64,000 bases of DNA from positions 558,001 through 622,000 of the forward strand of contig JAKSYS010000001.1 in assembly GCA_022925895.1 (NCBI GenBank), in the 5' to 3' direction. Positions 35,799 through 45,732 of this stretch are shown piece by piece. This DNA comes from Fragilaria crotonensis. Its lineage: Eukaryota; Bacillariophyta; Fragilariophyceae; Fragilariales; Fragilariaceae. The notes below the pieces were generated by a model, which saw only the letters and a program-made list of their open reading frames with translations, made no database searches and was not told where the DNA came from. The position numbers and the translations under genes were made by a program. How positions within the stretch are numbered: position 1 is the first letter of the stretch; each line of letters starts with the position of its first letter.

Positions 35799-37095
35799 GG
35801 GGTTGCGGGAAACACCGATTTTTCAATACGGTTCCCGAAACCCCGAAAAATTCCGGCGTACAGTTCAGTACTGGTATCAGTAGAGAGTACTGGAAGACAG
35901 AGTATGTATAAGAGTATAGCAATAATAGATATACAGTACATATCCTGCGTATAAAATGAAATAATAAAGTCATATTTGATTACGTGTGCTGGTTCCTCCA
36001 AAAACCCAGTATTGTACTCTACTCTGGAGAACACCGTTGTCCCGGCTTCGTAACGGCGTCTTTGATCGCTCCATGGAACAGCTCGTATCCTATAGCGTAT
36101 GATCGTATGATATATGCATATATGTCATACCTAGGATGAGCATGTAAGAAACGCGAAGACAAAGCCGGCAGCTTTTTTAAGGGTTGCGGGAACCGGCTTG
36201 AATTGATTCTCTGATGTCACGCTATTGCGTCAGAGAGAACTCGACACGGATTCGAGATGCATATACGAAGTTGTCCGAGTGATCCGAGAAGTTGTCCGAG
36301 TGATCCGAGAAGTTGTCCGAGTGATCCGAGAAGTTGTCCGAGAGCGTATCCCTAATGCATAGCGGTACTGAGTACTAGGGTGTGTAGGAGTGTCAGTAGA
36401 GTGGTCCATGTAAAAGTTATTTCATGCTCTGAAACGAGTTTCAAAAAGTCAAATCGCTCTGAAAAGTCGTTTCAAGAAATGAGTGATCCGGAATTGGGAT
36501 CACTTCTTTTTAATCCCTGTAGACTTATACCAGAAGCTACACAAAAATAGGGTTAAGAAGTGATCCAGTAGGACAACTTGAAAATCCTCCGGACAACTCA
36601 AAAATCCTCCGGACAACTCGAAAATTCTCTGAAAGACGCCATTTTTGTCGAGCTCCGTTTTTCGATAATAGTGCGAAACAACAAATCGATACCCGCTGTT
36701 TCCCGCATCCCCCAAAAACGCTGCCGGCTTTGTCAACCGGGTTTCGTACATGCTCATAGGTATGACACGTATGCATTTATCATACGATCATACGCTATAG
36801 GATATAGGATACGAGCTGTTCGAATGGACGCAATCCAAGACGCCGTTACGAAGCCGGGAACGGTGTTCTCTACTAGTAGTATGATAGAATACAATACTGG
36901 GCTTTTGGAGGAAGCAGCACACGTAATCAAATATATTATTTCATTTTATGCGTATTTGTTTATATACACTGTTGCTATACTCTTATACATACTCTGTATT
37001 TCAGTACTCTATACTGATACCAGTACTGAACTGTACGCCGGAATTTTTCGGGGTTGAGGGAACTGTATTGAAAAATCGGTGTTTCCCGCAACCCC
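35799..37095. mobile_element. Foldback element FB2 (1297 bp, non-coding)
   Basis: Same termini and arms as FB1 (35799-36200 against about 36700-37095), but with the interior in the opposite orientation. It is flanked by the 3-bp duplication TAT. The sister segment in unit 2 shows the empty site CATACGTCGATACACAT at 50554-50570. The interior again contains the 21-bp repeat (reverse strand, about 36269-36342). FB1 and FB2 lie only about 200 bp apart with old unit sequence between them, so they are separate insertions. Confidence 0.85.
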
Positions 37096-37228
37096 TATGT
37101 CGATACACATATATATTTGGATTTTGCATTTCCACGTGGGAACGATACTGCACAACTTTACAATACTGCGACGAACGAGTTTAAGCTCATTCTTGAGTCA
37201 ATGCTTAGCACTCTAGTTGCACCCATTT

Positions 37229-37405
37229 TCAATGCGGTTCCCGCAACCCCGAAAAATTCCGGACTACAGTTCAGTACTAACAGCTTTCGCATAGCGGCTA
37301 TGGTATGTGCGTATATGCTATATGCATATATGTCATACCTGTGATGAGCATGTAAGAAACGCGAAGGACAAAGCCGGAAGCTTTTTTGGGGTTGCGGGAA
37401 ACAGC
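37229..37405. mobile_element. Foldback element FB3, left fragment
   Basis: Contains TTCCCGCAACCCCGAAAAAT at the left, then an internal deletion, then GCATATATGTCATACCTG and GGGGTTGCGGGAAACAGC. The same arm in FB2 continues without break into GGGTATCGATTTGTTG. Here that continuation is found only at 45911, after 8.5 kb of foreign DNA. Confidence 0.8.
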
Positions 37406-37859
37406 TCCGCGTACCTACAGGTTAAGTGGGATGCCAGTGGTTAGACGGACAGTACCCAGTACTAACAAGAGTCGGGGGTCACTACCTATCATCGGCAGAT
37501 GTCATCGGCGTTTCGGGTCGGGAATGTGTCACCATCCGGCCAAGAATACGAGGCGATGACGATCAACGATGGAGAATAGTTTACTGCTCAGCGTTTCTAC
37601 GCTGAGTTCATGAAGGACCGACCATCTGGTACAAGAACAACAAAGGCTACTTGTTACCTGGTTACTCAGGATCTTGGGATAACCTCAAGTCCGGTTACTC
37701 AATATCAAGCAACAAGTTCCTGGTTGGGTGTACTTCGGTATTATCCTCACTTGTTTGGATTTTGACCTTCGCCCTCGGACCGTACATCCAAGGTTGTTTC
37801 GTCTTTATTTCCGTTCATTTGATTCTTCTTTTTCTTTTTGTTTCTCGTCTCCGTTGCTC

Positions 37860-40238
37860 ATGTCATTTGATCCGTTGACCGCGCTTCTCGGCGATGCGTC
37901 CGCGTTGTTTCCGGTGGGTTCATCCACCGACTCCTCGGGTGCTCCTCCGATCCTTCGGGATAGGGGGGTTGGTTCGGTAACTTCTTCAGGTACGCCCCCG
38001 TCTAAGATGTTCTCGGTTGTTAAACTCGATCGTTCGACTCCGGGTTTGTGTTTCGGTATGATAGGTGTGGGAAGCGCGTTTTGTTTTAAAATTGACTGCA
38101 AGGTGAAATCCCATATGGAGCACAAAATTGCCTTGACGGCACAGGAGTCTGAGGTGGTTGTTATTCAAAGACCGTCACCTTTTACGGCTTTTCGAGAACC
38201 TATCATAGCGGCGAGCCGTCTATCGGACGGTGTGTGGAGAGATTGGGAGAAGAAAACAATGGGGTTGCTAGATTGGTCGAAGGAATTTCAGGCTGTCGAC
38301 TGTGCGGTGGACGGCATGGCCTCCTTCGAAGATGTGAAGGAAGCTACAGAGTTCATCGATAAAGCTGACTTGTTCAGGACACCATCAAAGCGGAAGATGG
38401 ATCCAAAGGATGCTGGGCCGTTTGGGGAGGATTGGGAGTTCATCCACCACGAGCGAATGCTCCCGACTGATGCTTATGATCTGGACCAAACCATCAAAAC
38501 CGGGGTGACCAAGGAATTTTTGACTAAAACGCTGGCCACCGTGGAGACAAGTATTGTAGAAGCAGGAAGTGCTCTGGAAGAGGTCGCCAAAGTTACGTTA
38601 GAAAGGTTTGTGTCAAACGAAAAGGACTCGATGCTCATGGCTGGAGCAATTCAGTCGTTGAAAGGAAACCTGGGTGCTCCCACTGTGATAGATGACAAGT
38701 TTGGCTCTCCTACGCTGTGGGGAACGACGGCCATCATTGTGGATGAGGTGAACAAAATGGGCGAGTCTATTGAAAACCTTGAAGCCGAGATGATACCCTT
38801 TAAAGCATCTGTTACCGAGTTACTTCAGGCCCATGATCCGGAAGAAGCGAAGGCAAAAGCGGATAAGTTTCTTGAAGTTCTCACGATGGTTATGACGAGG
38901 ATGAAGCAGCTGTCCCCGGAGTTCGAAGCGGTCAAGTTGTCGGTTGCAAATTTGGTAAAAGGAAAACGCACGTGGGAGGAGAGGTTGGATCAGCTCGAGG
39001 CAGGATTGACCTTGAACAAAGCGAAGAAAACTAGATTCAACAAAGACGACGGCGACCCGGTAGACGACTTGATGAAAATGCTTAACGACAACACGATGAG
39101 TTCTGATCCAAAGCAAAACGAGAGTGGAGGTGACGAGTTCGCTCAGAATGCCAGCGGAGCAAACGGAGGGTGGATAAGCCAGGAACTGGAAAGAAGGCTC
39201 GGACTGTGCGAGGAGGATCTCAAGGGGCTGAAAGCCTCAGGTGACGACCTGGCGGTTAAGTTTGGCGGTCTCGGATTCCGAAGTGTGAACGACTGTCATG
39301 TGTGGGCTGCCAAGCATTTTCCTGGAAATCGCTATTGTCTCATCATGGACCCATTACTCATGTTGGACAGGATATGCGGGGTTGATGACATCCATTCATC
39401 GGCAGGTAACACTTGGAAGACAATGGAATCACGCATCAAACTCAAAATCACCACCGGTGCGGAGGCAGCTGCGTTGGAAGCGTTAAACAATTTGAGACCA
39501 AGGATCTTTCACGTTGGTCGGCCAGCCATGATGTATTTACGAAACACTTCGCGTCTGAGCAAACTGCTCAAACAAACGGATTGGAAGTCTGGAGGAGGCG
39601 GGGTTAGAGAACACATCCTCAAGCAAATGAACATCCTCCACGCCTCCGTGACTCAGGACATAAATCATGCGTTCGGGGGGCGAGCCCATCTTGCCCAAGC
39701 GCATCTGATCGCTTCTCAAAGTCTGACAGCAACGATCACGTCCATAACGCAACTCATGGGGGCTGTGGACACCATATATGAAAAACTACACGTACAATCC
39801 AAGTTCTCGTCTGAGGCCGCGTGGTGCTTGACCATGCAAATCCTCGACAAAGTCTGCGAGGAGCTCTTTGTTCCGAAGGATGGGGTTATGCAGGCTATGA
39901 CTCTTGGAGACCCAGAATCCATCTGCGCTCACGTGTTGTACTCAAGCTTTAGATCTCAGGATATTATGGCAGGATACGTGGAGCACCAATTCGAAAACCA
40001 TCCATCGGTGTCAACCGAGTTCATTCGTTTCTTGGCTACGAATTCGGGATCCGAAAAGGTTGAACAGCTGGCGGAATCAATGAAGACGGTGAAAGAATTG
40101 GCGACAAAGGCTTCAACAGAGGCAAGAGCGGCAGGCACCAAGTCCGACACGGCGTCAACGAAGACTGCGTCCTTAGCAACAGAGTTGACCGCAGCCATTC
40201 GCAGAATTAAGACATTGGAGGATCGGACAAGAGGATGA
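37860..40238 (+). CDS. Gag-like structural protein of the retroelement
   Basis: 792 residues from the ATG at 37860. The N-terminal 60 residues are Ser/Pro/Gly-rich. The middle (about residues 250-430) is highly charged and likely helical or coiled coil (GESIENLEAEMIPFKASV, EERLDQLEAGLTLNKAK). The C-terminal half has longer ordered segments such as VHSAN-free helices around FGGRAHLAQAHLIASQSL and AWCLTMQILDKVCEELF, and ends with a Thr/Ala-rich coiled stretch. No CCHC zinc knuckle is visible. The gag assignment is from position before RT and composition, not from a recognised domain. The stop is a single UGA followed by C; the RT frame continues directly after it. Confidence 0.55.
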   Translation: MSFDPLTALLGDASALFPVGSSTDSSGAPPILRDRGVGSVTSSGTPPSKMFSVVKLDRSTPGLCFGMIGVGSAFCFKIDCKVKSHMEHKIALTAQESEVVVIQRPSPFTAFREPIIAASRLSDGVWRDWEKKTMGLLDWSKEFQAVDCAVDGMASFEDVKEATEFIDKADLFRTPSKRKMDPKDAGPFGEDWEFIHHERMLPTDAYDLDQTIKTGVTKEFLTKTLATVETSIVEAGSALEEVAKVTLERFVSNEKDSMLMAGAIQSLKGNLGAPTVIDDKFGSPTLWGTTAIIVDEVNKMGESIENLEAEMIPFKASVTELLQAHDPEEAKAKADKFLEVLTMVMTRMKQLSPEFEAVKLSVANLVKGKRTWEERLDQLEAGLTLNKAKKTRFNKDDGDPVDDLMKMLNDNTMSSDPKQNESGGDEFAQNASGANGGWISQELERRLGLCEEDLKGLKASGDDLAVKFGGLGFRSVNDCHVWAAKHFPGNRYCLIMDPLLMLDRICGVDDIHSSAGNTWKTMESRIKLKITTGAEAAALEALNNLRPRIFHVGRPAMMYLRNTSRLSKLLKQTDWKSGGGGVREHILKQMNILHASVTQDINHAFGGRAHLAQAHLIASQSLTATITSITQLMGAVDTIYEKLHVQSKFSSEAAWCLTMQILDKVCEELFVPKDGVMQAMTLGDPESICAHVLYSSFRSQDIMAGYVEHQFENHPSVSTEFIRFLATNSGSEKVEQLAESMKTVKELATKASTEARAAGTKSDTASTKTASLATELTAAIRRIKTLEDRTRG

Positions 40239-43106
40239 CAGGGTCGAGGAGGAAAGGGGGAAAGGACGGCGTCGGAAGACTGCCGAACGAATGTTAGTAG
40301 TTTGGTGGTCCAGATATTTGAACCTACAACTAATAAAAACATCGTCACCAGAAACCAACGGAACCCCCTCCCTCCTCTTTTAAACGATACCCCTGTAGTG
40401 CCAAGGTTGAAAGAAGTAAGGCGTGGCTTCAGGGCAGGTGTGACTCCCAAATCGTGCGGCGTATTATTCGAGAGGTGCCCCGTGTGGCTTTGGACCCTCC
40501 GACCTGCTGAATGGCACACCATCGTCATGACGAGGACGGATGAAAAACGATTAAAGGACAGCTACCCAACTACCTGGGAGAGGTTCAAACGAAGCATCAA
40601 GCCTGCACTTGACGTTAGCAACGGCGAAGGGATACCCGAGGCTGTTGATGTGTGGTGGATAAGCGGGTCTGGCGCATTTTGCGAAAACGTTGGACTAGTA
40701 CCCGCATCAGACCGGAGAGTGACTTGGATAGCAGATGGCGGTCGACGCACTCCTAAATCCATCGGTACGTGGAAATGGTACAGAGTGTCGCATCAAAACG
40801 TAGGAGGAGTCACCAATGCAAGAGGATCGTTTGGGGTAATGGGGATGGATCGACTCACTCTAGATCCTGATCTGCCTCGAACGTTGGGTCATGTGCTAAA
40901 GTACTCGCTGAGAGCTACTCCGTGTGAACGTACGCTTGCAGAGGACCACTACACAGTCCACGATCGCCTGAGTTTGGGGAGGCACGAGCTTCCAATTGTT
41001 TACGAAACGCATTTTTCCGGAACCGGTTGGGGGAAGAGGAGTCTAGACGACTGTGAACTGGCTCTGGCGTTCGAGTTGCCTGACTTCGTGACATGGGATA
41101 TCAAGTTCGTTACGGAAATTGTTCCGTTGCAAATGATGCGGGCGGTGATGGATGAGATAATCTCTCAATTGACGCCTCCGGGAGAGGCTTCGAAACGCTT
41201 GAAAATCTCCCACACACCAGCATCCTCTATCTGTTCAGAGGCGGATCGGCACTGGATCCCAGCCTTACGCAAGTGGCTCCCTGGGTCATGGTCCGAGTTC
41301 CCAATTTCAGAGCAAGCGGTCAAGTCTGACGATGCTACGGTCAACGTGTCTCCCTGGCACTCTCGGATTCAACTGGTTTTACCATGGTGTCGCACACGTT
41401 TGATACGATTATTCGAGGATCTTGGGTTGCGGCGATGGAAACGCAACATCACGCGTTCCTTTCGGGACTACCTGTCAACGACTTACGGCGACCAGTGGCC
41501 TGCAAGGTTAGCCCAGATTCGCCAGGCTCGGCTTGGGAAGAAGCGAGATCTGGGAATGAGTTCCAACATTGCCCTCAAGCGAAGGAAAACATGTGGGGAC
41601 TCTGTCAATAGGGGGGTTGTTCCGTCTGTCACGGAACGGGCTGCTGGTCTCGGCAACAATAGGAACACGGAAAGGCCTCCCGCGTTCGACACTCTCAACA
41701 ATGATACGGGCAGCGAACTGTTTGCCGACGTGACCAAAGGATGTGCCGTACTGGCGCAAATTTTAGCAAGTTCCTGGTGGGAATGGTCCAGCGGTTCTGC
41801 GTTGTGCTTCTGGCGGTGGAATGGATTGGAGCAGGTGCGAGCAGCAAGGGATGGAATGGAAATCTTTGTGGCCGCTCCGTTACCGAGGGGGCGCGGATCC
41901 AAAAACAAAATGCGATTGCCACCTGACGTTCGCAAGATGGTAGCCTCAAAACTGGACACTATGTTCCTCCGTTCCTACTTAGAGGAAGGGTATGTGGAAA
42001 GCAAGGTTCATTTCTTCGGCGTCCCGAAAGGCGAAGACGACATCCGGGTCGTCTTCGATGGCACGTCCAGTGGTCTAAATGAGTGTCTATGGGCCCCAAA
42101 CTTTTATCTGCCTACCTCGCGAGCAGCGTCTACCATGCTCACGTTTTCAACTTGGATGGCGGACGCAGACTTCGGCGAAATGTTCCACAACTTCCCGATG
42201 CCAGAACGTATCAGGAAATCTTCGGGGGTCGATACAACGCAAATGGTCCCTTTTATGACCTCCCCGGTGGCGGTGGGGAAGCATGGTCTGTGTCTCCTGC
42301 GGTGGTCAAGGCTATTCATGGGAATGAGACCGAGTCCCTACAACGCAGTGCGTTTCTACTATTGGGGAGAAGAATTTATCCGTGGGAACCCCAGCTCTCC
42401 TGACAATGCGACTCGCTACGACCGCGTCATCCTAAACTTGCCGTGCATGGAAACATACGACCCGCGACAACCCAAGGTGATGAAATGGTCTGACTCTGCC
42501 AACAACAACAAGGGTGCGGTTGCTGGTGACTTTGTGACATTTGTTGACGACTGCCGGATTACTGGGTGGTCAAAGGAAAGCTGTCACGACGTTCACCACC
42601 AGTTCGCGAGTCGGGTGCAGTTCCTAGGTATGCAGGACGCACCCAGAAAGTTCCGGCCACCGTCTCAGACTCAGGCGGGAGCTTGGACCGGAACCATTTT
42701 CCGAATTGATGACTTGGCAATAACCAAATCGGTTACTCAGGAAAAATGGGATAAGGGCCGCGGGATAATATCAAATATGAAGAAATTATGCGATGACGCA
42801 GTCGCGGGACGACCACTCCTAAATCACAAGGACCTTGAACGAACAACAGGGTTCTTGAATCATCTTTCCATGACGTTCGAAGAAGTCACTCCTTTCCTGA
42901 AAGGATTTTATCTTACTTTGAACTCTTGGCGACCTCAACGGGACCAAGACGACTGGAAAATGTCGGACAAGCGATGGGAAGCAGAAGGGGATGGGGCCCA
43001 AGAAGTGGAGATCTCTCAGGATGCGAACGTACCAGCGGAAGTTCTAGGAAGCACTCGACTGGGTTCTGACGTGGCAGCCTTGGCTGCCATCTTTTCCCAG
43101 AGGTAG
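40239..43106 (+). CDS. Reverse transcriptase of the retroelement
   Basis: Same frame as gag, open immediately after the gag UGA; no ATG is needed before 40500, so it is probably made as a gag-pol fusion. The first 500 residues have no domain I recognise. The RT palm follows: GYVESKVHFFGVPKGEDD and IRVVFDGTSSGLNECLW (fingers), motif A MADADFGEMFHNFPM, motif B RLFMGMRPSPYNAVRFYY, motif C FVTFVDDCRITG with the metal-binding Asp pair, then RPPSQTQAGAWTGTIF, and a thumb-like HKDLERTTGFLNHL. The extra insert between motifs B and C (ending in NLPCMETYDPRQP) is unusual. The ORF stops at TAG 43104, about 30 residues after the thumb, while RNase H lies in the -1 frame. Confidence 0.8.
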   Translation, partial: QGRGGKGERTASEDCRTNVSSLVVQIFEPTTNKNIVTRNQRNPLPPLLNDTPVVPRLKEVRRGFRAGVTPKSCGVLFERCPVWLWTLRPAEWHTIVMTRTDEKRLKDSYPTTWERFKRSIKPALDVSNGEGIPEAVDVWWISGSGAFCENVGLVPASDRRVTWIADGGRRTPKSIGTWKWYRVSHQNVGGVTNARGSFGVMGMDRLTLDPDLPRTLGHVLKYSLRATPCERTLAEDHYTVHDRLSLGRHELPIVYETHFSGTGWGKRSLDDCELALAFELPDFVTWDIKFVTEIVPLQMMRAVMDEIISQLTPPGEASKRLKISHTPASSICSEADRHWIPALRKWLPGSWSEFPISEQAVKSDDATVNVSPWHSRIQLVLPWCRTRLIRLFEDLGLRRWKRNITRSFRDYLSTTYGDQWPARLAQIRQARLGKKRDLGMSSNIALKRRKTCGDSVNRGVVPSVTERAAGLGNNRNTERPPAFDTLNNDTGSELFADVTKGCAVLAQILASSWWEWSSGSALCFWRWNGLEQVRAARDGMEIFVAAPLPRGRGSKNKMRLPPDVRKMVASKLDTMFLRSYLEEGYVESKVHFFGVPKGEDDIRVVFDGTSSGLNECLWAPNFYLPTSRAASTMLTFSTWMADADFGEMFHNFPMPERIRKSSGVDTTQMVPFMTSPVAVGKHGLCLLRWSRLFMGMRPSPYNAVRFYYWGEEFIRGNPSSPDNATRYDRVILNLPCMETYDPRQPKVMKWSDSANNNKGAVAGDFVTFVDDCRITGWSKESCHDVHHQFASRVQFLGMQDAPRKFRPPSQTQAGAWTGTIFRIDDLAITKSVTQEKWDKGRGIISNMKKLCDDAVAGRPLLNHKDLERTTGFLNHLSMTFEEVTPFLKGFYLTLNSWRPQRDQDDWKMSDKRWEAEGDGAQEVEISQDANVPAEVLGSTRLGSDVAALAAIFSQR

Positions 43107-44182
43107 TACCTCGAGTGAGCTTACGTTCGAAAAAGTTGGTGACTGTGGTTTACGGTTTCGGAGACGCTTCCGGAACTGGCCTCGGAGCAACATTCACGTG
43201 TGGGTCTGGGTTCAATTTCAGAATTGGAGTCTGGGGTGCCTCGGAGCAGGAGGAGTCCTCGAATTGGAAGGAGTTTTCAAACGTTGTTGAGGCCTTGGAA
43301 GATGAAGCGATCAACGGCAACCTGGACGATACTGAAGTGTTCATGTTCACGGACAACTCCACTGTGGAAGCCTGCGCAACTCGGGGTTCGTCATCGTCTC
43401 CGAAATTGTTGGAGCTGATCATTCGTTTGAGAGCGCTGTCCATTCGCTGCGGGATCAAGCTCCATATTTTTCACGTTGCAGGGACTCGCATGATAGCTCA
43501 AGGGACCGATGGAGTTTCGCGTGGTTTTCTTGCTCTGGGAGTAATGGCTGGGGAAGCCATGAGTGCGTTCATACCAATTCATAAATCAGCTCGGGATCGA
43601 TCCCCGGACTTTATCAAGTGGATAAAATCGTGGTCAGGAGAAGGGAGCCTGATTCTCAATCCTATGGATTGGTTTGAAGCGGGTCACGATATAGACGGTT
43701 GGGGTATGGGAGTGGACGGATTTGAGCGCCCCGAGCTAAAAGAAGGCAGGACCTACATCTGGTCACCCCCTCCTTACGCGGCGGACGTCGCTCTAGCTGA
43801 GCTGAGGAAAGCAAGGATCAAGAGACAGACTTCGTCCCATGTGTTCGTTTGCCCTCGTTTGTGCTGTCCCTTGTGGTTGAAGCAACTATACAAGGCTTCC
43901 GATGTCGTTCTCGAATTTCGTCCTGGCTCTTTGCACTGGCCTGAACATATGCATGAACCTGTTCTAATCGGTTTGATATTCCCCTTTCTCAGGCACCCAC
44001 CGTGGCAGCTGCGAAATACTCCAAAGATGCACGCAGTGGGTCGGCAACTGCGCGCGTTGCTCGAAGGAGAGGGCGTGGACGCACGCGATTTTCTGCGCAA
44101 ATTTTGGAGCCAATGTCACCGGTTTAGGGACATGTCGGAAGCTATGGTGCGGAAAGTGTTATACTTCAGCAGACAAACCTGA
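43070..44182 (+). CDS. RNase H domain of the retroelement
   Basis: The frame is open from 43070 (after a TGA at 43067) to the TGA at 44180, in -1 relative to RT, with a 37-nt overlap and no early ATG. RNase H signature residues: YGFGDASGTGLGAT (first Asp), SSNWKEFSNVVEAL (Glu), FTDNSTVEACATRG (second Asp) and HIFHVAGTRMIAQGTDGVSR (last Asp), the layout seen in DIRS-type and pararetroviral enzymes. It would degrade the RNA strand during cDNA synthesis. After it come about 200 residues including FVCPRLCCPLWLKQLYKA and RDFLRKFWSQC, without a known domain. Either RT and RH are joined by -1 frameshifting or one base is wrong or lost near the TTTTCCC run at 43092-43098. Confidence 0.8.
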   Translation, partial: RGSLGCHLFPEVVPRVSLRSKKLVTVVYGFGDASGTGLGATFTCGSGFNFRIGVWGASEQEESSNWKEFSNVVEALEDEAINGNLDDTEVFMFTDNSTVEACATRGSSSSPKLLELIIRLRALSIRCGIKLHIFHVAGTRMIAQGTDGVSRGFLALGVMAGEAMSAFIPIHKSARDRSPDFIKWIKSWSGEGSLILNPMDWFEAGHDIDGWGMGVDGFERPELKEGRTYIWSPPPYAADVALAELRKARIKRQTSSHVFVCPRLCCPLWLKQLYKASDVVLEFRPGSLHWPEHMHEPVLIGLIFPFLRHPPWQLRNTPKMHAVGRQLRALLEGEGVDARDFLRKFWSQCHRFRDMSEAMVRKVLYFSRQT

Positions 44183-45285
44183 ATTCTACATTGCAGGAGA
44201 CAGTCCATCCGAGGTTGGAGAGGGAAATTTTGTTGTCCTGCAAGAACCTTCGGCTTAACGGACCTTTTCTACCGCCGGGACCGTTACCAAGCTTCGATCA
44301 CTGCGGATACGAGGTGGCTTTGCTGATGGTAGTAGCGTCGTTAGAAAAGGGGAGGCACTCTGAAGGACACAAACAATGGGACACCATTCGAAAGATCAGG
44401 TCAACTTTCTCAAATCAAGTGAGAGCCGCAGCCATATCAAACTTTTCTTCCTTGTCGTTGGCGGACAACCAAGGGAGTAGTTATCAGCGACTAGCTCCTG
44501 ACCCGTGCGGCTCATTATGGTTTCAACGATTCATGGCGGGGTGCAAGAAAAGGATGGGTCAAGACTGGCGCCCAAATCGAGCCATAAGCGTTGAGATCAT
44601 GGAGGAGTTGCTGAAATCCGCAGAAGGCAGAGCACTTGCGGCTACAGAAGAAGAAACACGTCACAAGTGGGTTATGGGCGGAGCCTACTTTTGTGTGTGC
44701 TTCGTCCTGTCCCTGAGAAGTACAGAAGGTCTACTAGCCGACCTCGAAGGAATGATCGAGCATTATAACGATGAGAGACCTCACGTGATAATCCCTCTGC
44801 TCGGGAGATTCAAAGGTGAGGACCACTCAAGTCAACACCTAATGCCGTGTGTGTCCGTTACCGAGTCGGGCATCCAGGTCAAAACATGGATACGCCGTCT
44901 CATGGCGGTTCATCGGGCTAAGGGCCGAGTGGTTGGTCCAATGTTCATAAATGACCGAGGCGTTCAGTCGTCAACCTACGAGATGAACAGCTTGTTGATC
45001 GAATGTCTGACTGACATTCTCGAACAAAGCCCCACGTTGTTTGGGTCGGACGTAAAAACGGCTGAAGACTTGGTGGACAAGTACCACGTGTTCCGTTCGT
45101 TCAGGAGGGGTTCGGAATCCCGGGCCGTCGCTATGAAAGTAAGTGACGCGGATCGATATGTGGTTAATCGTTGGAGGAGAAAAGAGATCGCAGGAGCCAG
45201 CCGAGTCAACCACCCCATAGATCAGCACTATGTGGACGTGTCCTTGGTATCTCTCTCATTTCTCCGATACACCAAAGCAATGTGA
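44128..45285 (+). CDS. Tyrosine recombinase of the retroelement
   Basis: The frame is open from 44128 (after TAG 44125), again -1 relative to RNase H, overlapping it by 55 nt, and without an ATG start. The N-terminal half fits a core-binding domain (SLWFQRFMAGCKKRMGQDW). The catalytic half has SLRSTEGLLADLEG (candidate Arg I), a DxRPHVIIPLLGRFKGED beta region (candidate Lys), YHVFRSFRRGSESRA (box II, with Arg in place of the usual His of HxxR), and a terminal candidate nucleophile tyrosine in DQHYVDVS or FLRYTKAM. Enzymes of this class insert circular cDNA by site-specific recombination without staggered cuts that need repair. Confidence is moderate because the motifs are divergent. Confidence 0.65.
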   Translation, partial: GHVGSYGAESVILQQTNLNSTLQETVHPRLEREILLSCKNLRLNGPFLPPGPLPSFDHCGYEVALLMVVASLEKGRHSEGHKQWDTIRKIRSTFSNQVRAAAISNFSSLSLADNQGSSYQRLAPDPCGSLWFQRFMAGCKKRMGQDWRPNRAISVEIMEELLKSAEGRALAATEEETRHKWVMGGAYFCVCFVLSLRSTEGLLADLEGMIEHYNDERPHVIIPLLGRFKGEDHSSQHLMPCVSVTESGIQVKTWIRRLMAVHRAKGRVVGPMFINDRGVQSSTYEMNSLLIECLTDILEQSPTLFGSDVKTAEDLVDKYHVFRSFRRGSESRAVAMKVSDADRYVVNRWRRKEIAGASRVNHPIDQHYVDVSLVSLSFLRYTKAM

Positions 45286-45732
45286 AAATATCGGAGCCAG
45301 CCAGCAAATGAATCAGTCAGCTGGTTTTGATAAAGTCATTCACCGATTTTGGTGTCGTGAAATCCCTCGTGCGAGCGAGGTCTGAGTTGTTTCTCGAGGT
45401 GGGGGTTTTGAATCTAAGGTCGCTGCGTCTGGCCGAAGGCCCAGGCGTCAGTCACCTGTATCTAATGGAACGCCGAACCGATCGATTGGGGAGCCGCCGT
45501 GTTCGTTGGCGATCCTTCAAGAAGGTATATCTCCTCCCGGTAGTCCAATCCATGTGTTGAAGACTTTGTGCCAACACACGGATAGGGCCCCAGGACTCAA
45601 GGAGAACAACCCTTTCGAGTCTTTGGAACTTTTGATACATGAATCCATGCGGGCTCGCATGACCCTGAGGAGGGTGAAACGATAGGGTAGGAGGGTGCTA
45701 CTGTGCCTCTGCACTACTGTCCCCCATTACAC

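Noticed and set aside
34310-37095. Foldback region as a CRISPR array or origin of replication
   Set aside because: The 21-bp repeats are contiguous without spacers, and the whole structure has TIRs and target duplications, so a transposon explains it.
37860-45285. Reading the RT element as an integrated virus or an LTR retrotransposon
   Set aside because: No integrase, protease or LTRs; a tyrosine recombinase is present and the RNase H is of the DIRS kind.
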